Origin: CAZDHT01 sp964505325
GTDB taxonomy: Bacteria; Planctomycetota; PUPC01
NCBI GenBank assembly: GCA_964505325.1
Contig: CAZDHT010000311.1
Location: 1-5,572, forward strand
Length of the DNA stretch: 5,572 bases
Direction: 5' to 3'
Below are positions 1 to 5,572 of the stretch, one piece after another. The stretch's first letter is position 1. Every line of letters begins with the position of its first letter. The notes beneath the pieces were generated by a model. It saw nothing but the letters and a program-made list of their open reading frames with translations. It was not told the origin of the DNA and searched no databases. Position numbers and translations under genes: made by a program.

Positions 1-20
1 CCCGGTCGAGGCGAGCGCAG

Positions 21-29
21 AGGAGGTGG
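21..29 (+). promoter_or_regulatory. Near-perfect Shine-Dalgarno sequence upstream of the beta-helix gene
   Basis: AGGAGGTGG matches the 16S rRNA anti-Shine-Dalgarno over AGGAGGTG. It lies 41 bases before the first in-frame ATG (70), too far to serve it. The in-frame codon at the right distance is ATC at 37, ten bases after AGGAGG. No in-frame ATG, GTG or TTG exists between 1 and 69. Either translation starts at a rare ATC, a base is miscalled there, or the site is a chance match within a coding region that starts left of the window. The GTG at 26 is in another frame and stops at 53. Confidence 0.5.
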
Positions 30-69
30 AAAACCGATCCGCGTCCAAGCCCTAATAGCGGCGGCGGCG

Positions 70-1692
70 ATGTGTTGCCTGTGCGGGCTCTGCCCGGTGG
101 CGGAATACTACGTCTCACCACGAGGGTCCGACGCGAACCCGGGCACGCGAGAGAAACCCTGGCAGACCATCGGCAAGGCCAACGCCTCGCTCAAACCGGG
201 GGATACGGTTCACGTCCTCACCGGAACGTACCACGAAGAGGTTCGCCCGAAGGCTTCCGGGACGGCGGACGGCGGGCGCATCACTTACCGGGCGCTGCGG
301 GGCCACAAGGTCAACGCCCGAAGGGGCATCCAACTGAAGGCGAGGTCGTACGTCACCGTTGATGGAATCGACGTGATCGACCCGCCCAAAGCGTGGGGCA
401 GCATGGACGAAGCCGATCACTGCATTGTCCAGAACAGCACGATGAAGGGCGGGACCGGCTGGACGGGGTTCGGCATGTCTGGCAGGTTCAGCAAGGCGAA
501 CAAGGCGCTCGCCGCAAGCCAATACAATGTGTTCCGCCGGAACAAGGTCTACGGCGAGACCCACAACGATTCCCTCAATCTGTGGTGGAACTCGCATCAC
601 AACCTCGTCGAGGACTGCCAGTTTGTCCAGGCCAAGCACATCCTGATCAGCCTCGCCGGGCACGGGACCGAGTCGCCGCTCAAGCCGCACCACAACGTCA
701 TACGCAACAACTTCCTCAAGAACACGATGCACACCGCGATGAAAACCAGCACGGGCGCCTACTCCAATCTGTTTGGCGGCAACTTCATCGCGGCGGCCGA
801 TGCGAACGGCCTCCAGCTCGCGTCGTCCCGAGAGATCATCCGCAACAACATCATCCTCAAGAGCGGCGCCAAGCGGCAGTGGACCGGCGCGTTCGGCCAG
901 TACACCAATGTCTACAAGGGTAACTGGTTTGCCGGCTTCGCACCCGAAGGTCAGAACTCCAGGGTCCAGGACTGTCGCGTTTACAGCAACACGGCGGTAG
1001 GGAACCAGGGCTGTGCCGTCTTCTACTCGTATTCCCGCGAAGGCGCCCGCCAGGAACTCGTCGGCCGGGGCCTGAACGTGTACGTCAACAATATCATGTG
1101 GCGCAACGGCCTGAAGCGGAACGGCATCGAGGTCTACTACACCGGCGCCTCCTGGTCCTACTGCAACCGGATGAAGCGCCCGGACACCTACCACCACAAT
1201 CTCATCGGCAGGCGCGGCTCGAACATCCTGGAGTTCCGGGGCCCGAAGACTCTGGAACAGGCGAGAAAGCTTGCCGGGATTTCGTTCGAGAACAACGTCC
1301 AGGGCGATCCCCTCTTCACCGGCGAGGAGAAAGAGGACTACCGCCTGCGGAAGGACAGCCGGTGCGTTGACGCCGGCCGCCCCTTGACCCGCGCGGCCGA
1401 GGACGGCGAAGGCACGACGCTCAAAGTGAAGGACGCCACCTTCTTCTGCGACGGGTGGGGGATTGTCGAGCCGGACACAATCCAGGTGGGCGAAGCTCGG
1501 GTGCGGATCAAGAAGATATCGGACCGGAACACGATCATCCTGGGGTCATCATTGAAGTGGAAGAAGGGGACGGGGGTGAGCCTTCCCTACGCGGGCAAGG
1601 CGCCGGACATCGGCGCGCGTGAGTCTGGAATGCCAGCCGCGAGAGAGACGGCCCGACCGCAGTTGAATGACCCGGCGAGGAAGAGGCGATGA
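70..1692 (+). CDS. Secreted right-handed parallel beta-helix protein (pectate-lyase-like fold), probably glycan-active
   Basis: Probable exported polysaccharide-binding or -cleaving protein. Residues 12-62 (counted from ATG 70) carry the typical opening of secreted beta-helix proteins: EYYVSPRGSD, NPGT, PWQTIGKA, LKPGDTVHVLTGTYHE. Residues about 88-410 are a run of short coils rich in N, V, I and G (NVFRRNKVYG, HHNLVEDCQF, HNVIRNNFLK, REIIRNNIIL, LNVYVNNIMW), the asparagine-ladder style of parallel beta-helices. The end has the common closing motifs QGDPLF (411-416), CVDAG (432-436) and APDIGARE (511-518). A small extra beta-rich segment (about 448-508) sits between the last two. No catalytic residues of a named lyase family can be assigned, so lyase, hydrolase, epimerase or pure binding all remain possible. 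The start is doubtful: from ATG 70 the leader is only about 11 residues with no positive charge, while the open frame upstream (IRVQALIAAAA from 37) would complete a normal signal peptide. The stop overlaps the next gene's ATG by four bases. The fold is fairly sure; the activity is not. Confidence 0.85.
   Translation: MCCLCGLCPVAEYYVSPRGSDANPGTREKPWQTIGKANASLKPGDTVHVLTGTYHEEVRPKASGTADGGRITYRALRGHKVNARRGIQLKARSYVTVDGIDVIDPPKAWGSMDEADHCIVQNSTMKGGTGWTGFGMSGRFSKANKALAASQYNVFRRNKVYGETHNDSLNLWWNSHHNLVEDCQFVQAKHILISLAGHGTESPLKPHHNVIRNNFLKNTMHTAMKTSTGAYSNLFGGNFIAAADANGLQLASSREIIRNNIILKSGAKRQWTGAFGQYTNVYKGNWFAGFAPEGQNSRVQDCRVYSNTAVGNQGCAVFYSYSREGARQELVGRGLNVYVNNIMWRNGLKRNGIEVYYTGASWSYCNRMKRPDTYHHNLIGRRGSNILEFRGPKTLEQARKLAGISFENNVQGDPLFTGEEKEDYRLRKDSRCVDAGRPLTRAAEDGEGTTLKVKDATFFCDGWGIVEPDTIQVGEARVRIKKISDRNTIILGSSLKWKKGTGVSLPYAGKAPDIGARESGMPAARETARPQLNDPARKRR
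1677..1681 (+). promoter_or_regulatory. Ribosome binding site of the glycoside hydrolase gene, inside the end of the upstream gene
   Basis: GAGGA ends seven bases before ATG 1689, a normal spacing. A second purine run, AGAGG at 1682-1686, is closer than usual. The site lies within the last codons of the beta-helix gene, and the start overlaps that gene's stop (ATGA, 1689-1692). This supports coupled translation and the choice of 1689 as start. Confidence 0.7.
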
Positions 1693-4391
1693 GAAGATCG
1701 AGAGAAGTGTTGGCCGCGCTGGCGGTCCTGCTGGCGGTGCCCGCCGCGCTTCACGCCGCGGGCGTGATCTGGTGGGAGGCGGAGAGGCCGGCCGAGACGA
1801 ACTTCCCGCAGCGCACCTGGTTCACGCCGAAGAACGCCGCCGAGAAGGACGTCCTTTCCGAGAGCGCGTGGATCAGCTCGGACGGCCAGCGCCGCGGCCC
1901 GGCGCTGTTTCTGAAGTACCGCGCCGATGTGCCGCAGGCCGGGTCGTATGCGTTCTGGACGCGGAAGTTCTGGAAGCATGGGCCGTTCCGGTGGCGCTTC
2001 GACGCAGGGCCGTGGCGCACCTGCGGCCGCGACGTCGCGCTGGCCGACAACGTCGAGCTGCGCAAGTTCGTGTGCGCGAACTGGGTGGCGCTGGGAAAGG
2101 TCAAGCTGGCGAAAGGCACGCGGACCCTTCACATCGAACTGCTCGCGAAGGAAGGTGAGAAGGCGACCTCTGCCTTCGATTGCTTCGCGCTGGCGCCCGG
2201 GCCCTTCACGCCGCGCGGAAAGCTGAAGCCGGGCGCCAAGCTCAACCGCGCGCCACCGGGCTGGTTCCCGTTTGAGCCCGATCCGGACACGTTCGGCAAG
2301 GCGGCCCTCGACCTCCGCGACCTCAACGAGAAGGAGGCCGGCGCACACGGCCACGTACGCGCGAAGGGGAACGACTTCATCCTGGGCTCGACCGGACAGA
2401 CCGTCAGGTTCTGGGCGGTCAACACCGGCCCCAGCTCTATCACCACTGCCTTCCCCACCGCCGTCATCAAGATGGACCACGCCTCGGTGGATTACCTCGC
2501 CCGCAAGCTGGCGAAGGTCGGCGTGAACATGGTCCGCTTTCACGGCCCGATCTATGACCGGAAGTCGCGCGACCCGGCCGCAGTGGACAGGAACTTCCTC
2601 GATCACCTCCACTACTTCGTCGCGGCGATGAAGAAGCAGGGCATCTACACCAAGCTCTCGTTCTACTTCCCGCTGTGGTTCAACGTGCGGCCCGAGTACA
2701 AGGTGCGCGGCTGGAACGGAAAGGGAAAGCCGTTCGCCCTGCTCTTCTTCCATCCCGACATGCAGCGGATTTACAGGGCGTGGGCCAAGGCGCTGCTAAC
2801 GAGCCGGAACCCCTACACCGGCCTCGCGCTCGGGCAGGAACCGGCTGTGGCCATCGTCGAGATCGTAAATGAGGACAACTATTTCTTCTGGACGTTCAAG
2901 CCGTACGGGACCATTCCGGCCGGGACGATGAGGTTCCTCGAGGCGGCGTATGGCGACTGGCTTAAGAACAAGTACGGTTCGCTAGCGAAAGCCCGCAACG
3001 CGTGGGGTAGCGGAAGGGGCGTTAAGGGCGACGACTTGGCGAGCGGGCGGGCCGGGCTGTATCCGGCCTGGAACATGACCCGTCGCGGCATGCCGAAGGG
3101 CGCGGCGCCGCAGCGCGTCAAGGACCAGGTCCGGTTCCTGACCGAGCACCTGCGCGGCTTCTTCGCCGACATGCGCGACTACTTCCGCAACGAACTCGGC
3201 GTCAAATGCCTCACCAGCGCGACCAACTGGAAGACGGCGGACGGCGTGCTGCTCGGCGCGCTCGACAAGCATGCGGACTCCGCGTGCGAGGTGATCGACC
3301 GGCACGGTTACTTCGGCGGCATGCACAAGGGCCCGAGGGCGGGGTTCAGCCTCAACAAGGGAGACCAGTACAAGGACCGATGCGCCCTGTTCTCGCCGGA
3401 GAACCTGCCGGTCGTCCAGGTGCAGTACGAGGGCCATCCGAACATCATCTCCGAGATCAACTGGCCGATGCCCAACCGGTTCCGAGCGGACATGCCGTTC
3501 CTGTGCGCGCTGTACGGCTCGCTCCAGGGTACGGACGGCTTCTTCCACTTCGCCGTCGGCACTGCGGACTGGGTGCCGCAGCATCCGAAGTTCTCGGTGT
3601 ACACGCCGGTGACGCTCGGACAGTTCCCCGCGGCGGCGCTGATCTACCGCAAAGGCTACGTCACGCCTGGACCGGCCGTCGTGCGCGAAGCCGCGAAGCT
3701 GGCAGACCTGTACGAGTTGAAAGGCACGGCCACGTCGGAGCCGCAGAACCTGGACGACCTCCGCAAGGCAAACGTCCCCCCTGGCGGCGTGCTGAAGACG
3801 GACCGCGCCGGGGCGGTTGATCCGCTGGCGCATTGCGTGGGCCAGGTCGTGCGCCGCGTGTCGGACCAGCCTGGCCTGTCCGAGGTCAAGGACCTTTCGC
3901 CCTACGTGGACCGGCAGAAGAAAGTCGTCCGCAGCGCGACCGGACAGCTCATCTGGGATTACGGGGCTGCGCTGGTCACGTTCGACACGCCCTGCGCCCA
4001 GGGAGCGACGGGGTTTCTGAAGAAGGGCGGAGCGATCAGACTGGGTGACGTGACCATCCGGAGCGCCAACGAATACGGCTCCGTGGCGGTCGTTTCAATG
4101 GACGGCAAGCCGCTGAAGACCTCGAGCAGGCTCCTCATTCAGGTGATGACCGAAGATGCCAACTACGGATGGACGACGAGCGGCGGCGACGTGAAACGGA
4201 TCGAGTCGCTCGGCGGGCCGCCCATCGTAGTAAGGAAGGTTGCAGGTTCCATCTCACTCCATCGCGCGGATTCCGGAACGTTGCGGGTTGCCGCTCTCGA
4301 CTTCAACGGCCGTCGCAAGAGGACGCTCCCCGGGTCCGCGCGGCGCGTCGACCTGCTTGAGGATTACCTGTACTACGTGATTGAGAGGTAG
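1689..4391 (+). CDS. Secreted clan GH-A-like glycoside hydrolase with N-terminal beta-sandwich domain
   Basis: Probable exported retaining glycosidase acting on an unknown polysaccharide. Residues 1 to about 23 are a signal peptide: MRRSR, a hydrophobic AALAVLLAVPAAL core, cleavage near HAA. About 25-170 is a beta-sandwich resembling carbohydrate-binding domains (WWEAERP, LKYRADVPQAGSYAFWTRKF, FDCFALAPG). About 239-660 reads as a TIM barrel with clan GH-A landmarks in order: VRFWAVNTG (239-247), GVNMVRFHGP (278-287), GIYTKLSFYFP (318-328), VEIVNEDN with acid/base candidate E395, DRHGYFG (537-543), IISEINWP with nucleophile candidate E589, and GTDGFFHFA (614-622). About 660-900 is a beta-rich C-terminal part (WDYGAALVTFDTPCAQGATG, 756-775). 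The gap between the two glutamates, 194 residues, is long for the clan and implies large loops between strands 4 and 6. It resembles GH5/GH42-like proteins, but I cannot place it in a named family. It overlaps the beta-helix gene by four bases, so the two are probably made together. Start 1689 is supported by the signal peptide and ribosome binding site. Confidence 0.88.
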   Translation: MRRSREVLAALAVLLAVPAALHAAGVIWWEAERPAETNFPQRTWFTPKNAAEKDVLSESAWISSDGQRRGPALFLKYRADVPQAGSYAFWTRKFWKHGPFRWRFDAGPWRTCGRDVALADNVELRKFVCANWVALGKVKLAKGTRTLHIELLAKEGEKATSAFDCFALAPGPFTPRGKLKPGAKLNRAPPGWFPFEPDPDTFGKAALDLRDLNEKEAGAHGHVRAKGNDFILGSTGQTVRFWAVNTGPSSITTAFPTAVIKMDHASVDYLARKLAKVGVNMVRFHGPIYDRKSRDPAAVDRNFLDHLHYFVAAMKKQGIYTKLSFYFPLWFNVRPEYKVRGWNGKGKPFALLFFHPDMQRIYRAWAKALLTSRNPYTGLALGQEPAVAIVEIVNEDNYFFWTFKPYGTIPAGTMRFLEAAYGDWLKNKYGSLAKARNAWGSGRGVKGDDLASGRAGLYPAWNMTRRGMPKGAAPQRVKDQVRFLTEHLRGFFADMRDYFRNELGVKCLTSATNWKTADGVLLGALDKHADSACEVIDRHGYFGGMHKGPRAGFSLNKGDQYKDRCALFSPENLPVVQVQYEGHPNIISEINWPMPNRFRADMPFLCALYGSLQGTDGFFHFAVGTADWVPQHPKFSVYTPVTLGQFPAAALIYRKGYVTPGPAVVREAAKLADLYELKGTATSEPQNLDDLRKANVPPGGVLKTDRAGAVDPLAHCVGQVVRRVSDQPGLSEVKDLSPYVDRQKKVVRSATGQLIWDYGAALVTFDTPCAQGATGFLKKGGAIRLGDVTIRSANEYGSVAVVSMDGKPLKTSSRLLIQVMTEDANYGWTTSGGDVKRIESLGGPPIVVRKVAGSISLHRADSGTLRVAALDFNGRRKRTLPGSARRVDLLEDYLYYVIER

Positions 4392-4416
4392 GGCGGCAGA
4401 CCGGGGCTTTCCGCCC
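4391..4416 (+). terminator. Weak hairpin at the end of the glycan-gene pair
   Basis: GGGCGG (4391-4396) pairs perfectly with CCGCCC (4411-4416) around a 14-base loop, beginning on the last base of the TAG stop. No T-run follows, so it does not look like a standard intrinsic terminator. It could help stop transcription or protect the 3' end, or be chance in GC-rich DNA. Confidence 0.25.
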
Positions 4417-4597
4417 GGACAACGCTCACCCCGAGTCGAACGGCGGCGGGCCCCGCCAGGAGCGCTGGCCTTCCGCGCCGTCTTTCACACGCCGCGCGGT
4501 GGCGAAACGCCCGCGGAAAACGGTGACTGGCACCAGCGGCAGCGGCGCGATCCGTCGCAGGCGGAGAGCGGAGACATGCCGTTCCGCTGGGACGGCT

Positions 4598-4618
4598 GGA
4601 GTTTGCTCTGCAAACTCC
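4598..4618. repeat. Perfect 9-bp inverted repeat (hairpin)
   Basis: GGAGTTTGC (4598-4606) and GCAAACTCC (4610-4618) are exact reverse complements around a TCT loop, giving a tight stem-loop on either strand. It is the longest perfect palindrome I noticed in the window. There is no T-run directly after it on the plus strand. It lies about 200 bases past the hydrolase stop and about 350 before the next gene. Confidence 0.65.
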
Positions 4619-4619
4619 C

Positions 4620-4638
4620 GCGGCAACTTTGCTGCCGC
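4620..4638. repeat. Second hairpin, directly adjacent
   Basis: GCGGCA (4620-4625) pairs with TGCCGC (4633-4638) around a seven-base loop. It begins two bases after the 4598-4618 palindrome, so the two could stack as a double hairpin. A TTTT run follows at 4650-4653, twelve bases on, too far for a classical terminator but close enough to leave one possible. Confidence 0.45.
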
Positions 4639-4661
4639 CCTGTCAGCGCTTTTCTGTCCAC

Positions 4662-4691
4662 CACGGATGCAGACGAACGCACACTGATGGA
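4662..4691. repeat. Three degenerate 10-bp direct repeats
   Basis: CACGGATGCA, GACGAACGCA and CACTGATGGA follow one another without gaps. Unit 2 matches unit 1 at 7 of 10 positions and unit 3 matches unit 1 at 8 of 10. From general familiarity, the reverse complement resembles 'CATCCGTG'-type low-complexity intergenic repeats of environmental bacterial genomes; this copy looks decayed. Confidence 0.45.
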
Positions 4692-4744
4692 AAACTGTAT
4701 CTGCGCGTGTTGATCCTGGGGACGCCGAAGCCGTCCGAACTCCG

Positions 4745-4767
4745 GTCCATCCTGTTCATCCCGTCCA
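4745..4767. repeat. About 2.5 degenerate 9-bp direct repeats
   Basis: GTCCATCCT, GTTCATCCC and a partial GTCCA run head to tail. The first two units match at 7 of 9 positions. The phrase resembles the 'ATCCTGTTCATCCTGTC' type of intergenic repeat that I associate with planctomycete- and verrucomicrobia-like genomes; that link is recollection, not something tested here. Confidence 0.45.
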
Positions 4768-4775
4768 AGGGCTCT

Positions 4776-4793
4776 TCTCCGGTGTCTCCGCGG
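4776..4793. repeat. Two 9-bp direct repeats
   Basis: TCTCCGGTG is followed at once by TCTCCGCGG, matching at 7 of 9 positions. The block starts nine bases after the GTCCATCCT repeats and has the same period, so both may belong to one decayed repeat element spanning roughly 4662-4793. Confidence 0.35.
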
Positions 4794-4896
4794 GCTCGGG
4801 CGGCGCAGCGCTCTTTGAAAGGCTGGTGTTGGGCGAGAGTCGGACTTGGCGCCGCCGCAGCCGAGGTATGCAGCGTCGGGCCGGGAGATTTTCGGC

Positions 4897-4925
4897 TTGC
4901 TCCGAGCGCGCGGCGGGACTATACT
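4897..4925 (+). promoter_or_regulatory. Sigma70-type promoter of the membrane-protein gene
   Basis: TTGCTC (4897-4902) as -35 and TATACT (4920-4925) as -10 are separated by exactly 17 bases. The -10 matches TATAAT at 5 of 6 positions; the -35 matches TTGACA only at its first three. Transcription would begin near 4932, leaving a leader of about 33 bases before ATG 4965. TATACT stands out as an AT-rich hexamer in GC-rich surroundings. Confidence 0.6.
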
Positions 4926-4953
4926 GTCGCGGGCCCGAAACGACGACCCGGAC

Positions 4954-4959
4954 GGGGGA
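4954..4959 (+). promoter_or_regulatory. Ribosome binding site deciding the start at 4965
   Basis: GGGGGA ends five bases before ATG 4965. Together with the promoter at 4897-4925, which would lie inside any longer reading frame, it favours 4965 over upstream in-frame starts such as TTG 4629. An ATG at 4960 is out of frame. Confidence 0.6.
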
Positions 4960-4964
4960 ATGCG

Positions 4965-5483
4965 ATGCCGGAACTGGAGAGCAAGAAGACGAGCGGCCTG
5001 ACGGCGCTGGGGGTGCTGAGCGTCGTGCTGGGGGCGCTGTTCTTTATCGGCGCCGTGTGGGGGCTGCTCCACCCGCAGGTGCACCAGGTCACGGTGAAGC
5101 AGGTCAACGCCGTACAGATCCTGACCGGTTTCGGCCTGACGGGGGCGTATGCGGGCGCGGCCGTGAACCTGCTCCTCGCGGGCCTGCTGTTCGCGGCGGG
5201 GGTTGGGCTGCTGAAGCTCCGGAAGTGGGGTGCGAGGCTGGCCGTCTGGTATGCCGTGGCCCGGATCGCGTGGAGCGCCATCGCGGCGCTGCTGGCGATC
5301 ATCGGGCCCCGTGCGAACGCGCCCGGACCCGACCAAGTGGCCCCGCAACATGCGGACGCGATGGCGCGCTTCCCGGCGATCAGTCTGACGCTCATCCTGG
5401 CCGGGTTCATCCTGTCGATTCTGTATGCCGTCGTCCTCCTCTGCCTGCTCTCGCGCCGGACATACAAGGACAACCTCACCTAA
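4965..5483 (+). CDS. Small four-helix integral membrane protein, function unknown
   Basis: 172 residues that I cannot assign to a named family. Four hydrophobic segments are clear: about 11-35 (GLTALGVLSVVLGALFFIGA and on), 62-83 (YAGAAVNLLLAGLLFAAGVG), 92-113 (LAVWYAVARIAWSAIAALLA) and 138-162 (ISLTLILAGFILSILYAVVL). Positive residues cluster at the N-terminus (K7, K8), in the loop after helix 2 (KLRKWGAR, 84-91) and at the C-terminus (R163, R164, K168), so both ends should face the cytoplasm and the loops at about 36-61 and 114-137 lie outside. The helix-2 to helix-3 'LLKLRKWGARLAVWYA' style is common in small uncharacterised bacterial membrane proteins. There is no signal peptide with a cleavage site and no catalytic motif. 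It has its own promoter and ribosome binding site and is unlikely to share a transcript with the glycan genes. The start was chosen from the binding site and from where hydrophobic coding sequence begins. Confidence 0.8.
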   Translation: MPELESKKTSGLTALGVLSVVLGALFFIGAVWGLLHPQVHQVTVKQVNAVQILTGFGLTGAYAGAAVNLLLAGLLFAAGVGLLKLRKWGARLAVWYAVARIAWSAIAALLAIIGPRANAPGPDQVAPQHADAMARFPAISLTLILAGFILSILYAVVLLCLLSRRTYKDNLT

Positions 5484-5566
5484 AGGCTCCAACGGAACAG
5501 GCTCCACGGGGCTTGCGGGACGGACCGAATCTTGCCGCGGCGCTGCGGACGTTCCAGGGAATCTGC

Positions 5567-5572
5567 TTGACA
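5567..5572 (+). promoter_or_regulatory. Consensus -35 box at the right edge
   Basis: The window ends exactly on TTGACA, the perfect sigma70 -35 hexamer, 84 bases after the membrane-protein stop. A -10 box, if any, would fall about 17 bases outside the window. It may be the promoter of the next gene. The rest of 5484-5566 shows no gene or clear terminator, only an AGGCTCCA direct repeat (5484-5491 and 5499-5506). Confidence 0.35.

Larger units (their letters stand above)
4392..4896. other. Intergenic region without a convincing gene; hairpins and degenerate repeats
   Basis: About 500 bases separate the hydrolase stop from the promoter of the membrane-protein gene. The open frames here (for example 4381-4713) have arginine- and proline-rich translations, no recognisable domain and no good ribosome binding site. 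The stretch does hold GC-rich inverted repeats (GGCGG/CCGCC at 4445-4457; GGTG/CACC at 4522-4534), two stronger hairpins at 4598-4638 and three blocks of degenerate 9-10 bp direct repeats between 4662 and 4793. The frame of the downstream gene stays open back to a TTG at 4629, but that extension looks non-coding. Confidence 0.6.

Noticed and set aside
76..93. Lipoprotein signal in the cysteine-rich leader of the beta-helix protein
   Set aside because: None of the cysteines is preceded by a standard lipobox (L-A/S/T-G/A-C); the residues before them are C, L or M rather than G or A.
115..1197. 360-codon open frame on the minus strand across the beta-helix gene
   Set aside because: High-GC DNA leaves long antisense frames open. 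The translation is a low-complexity run of V, A, R, L and D with no domain or signal, while the plus strand encodes a coherent exported protein.
1587..2753. 388-codon minus-strand open frame spanning the junction of the first two genes
   Set aside because: It covers the ends of two well-supported genes, has arginine-rich composition and shows no recognisable motif.
2982..3833. 283-codon minus-strand open frame inside the hydrolase gene
   Set aside because: It is antisense to the barrel region holding the catalytic motif around E589, and its composition is that of a shadow frame.
4381..4713. Possible 110-residue protein after the hydrolase
   Set aside because: It starts inside the hydrolase, is arginine- and proline-rich, has no good ribosome binding site and runs through both hairpins and the first repeat block.
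4662..4793. CRISPR array
   Set aside because: Units are 9-10 bp, degenerate and adjacent without spacers, and no cas gene is present.
4629..4964. N-terminal extension of the membrane protein back to TTG 4629
   Set aside because: The added 112 residues show no domain, cover the repeats and the promoter, and lack a binding site as good as the one at 4954-4959.
4485..5507. 340-codon minus-strand open frame over the intergenic region and membrane-protein gene
   Set aside because: The translation is charged and low complexity (many Q, R, D, P), the antisense image of hydrophobic codons, with no domain.

Overview
The window is high-GC bacterial DNA with three genes, all on the plus strand. It suggests an environmental, polysaccharide-degrading bacterium, most likely from the Planctomycetota/Verrucomicrobiota/Lentisphaerota (PVC) group or a similar uncultured lineage. 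This rests on the protein styles (a secreted beta-helix protein beginning 'EYYVSPRGSD' and a large secreted clan GH-A-like enzyme with its own N-terminal sandwich domain) and on intergenic DNA with degenerate 9-10 bp repeats. It is an impression from family resemblance; there is no rRNA or marker gene here to fix the taxonomy.

Layout. Positions 1-1692 hold a secreted right-handed parallel beta-helix protein, probably polysaccharide-active. Its first canonical ATG (70) looks too far downstream: the reading frame is open to the window's left edge, and a near-perfect Shine-Dalgarno sequence lies 41 bases before that ATG. Positions 1689-4391 hold a 900-residue secreted glycoside hydrolase-like protein whose start overlaps the previous stop as ATGA, so the two genes almost certainly form one translationally coupled unit. 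Positions 4392-4964 carry no convincing gene. They contain several hairpins, three short blocks of degenerate direct repeats and, at the end, a good sigma70-type promoter. Positions 4965-5483 hold a 172-residue four-helix membrane protein of unknown function with its own promoter and ribosome binding site. The last 89 bases are intergenic and end exactly on a consensus TTGACA box.

How the genes work together. The first two proteins both appear to be exported and probably act on the same extracellular or periplasmic glycan, one as a beta-helix glycan-binding or lyase/hydrolase-type protein and the other as a retaining glycosidase with predicted catalytic glutamates E395 and E589. The substrate cannot be read from the sequence. 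The membrane protein is separated by a promoter and intergenic repeats, so nothing ties it to the glycan pair. I see no CRISPR array, tRNA, rRNA, transposase or phage gene. The most interesting points are the start of the first gene, the possibly uncharacterised GH-A-like enzyme paired with a beta-helix partner, and the repeat-bearing intergenic region.
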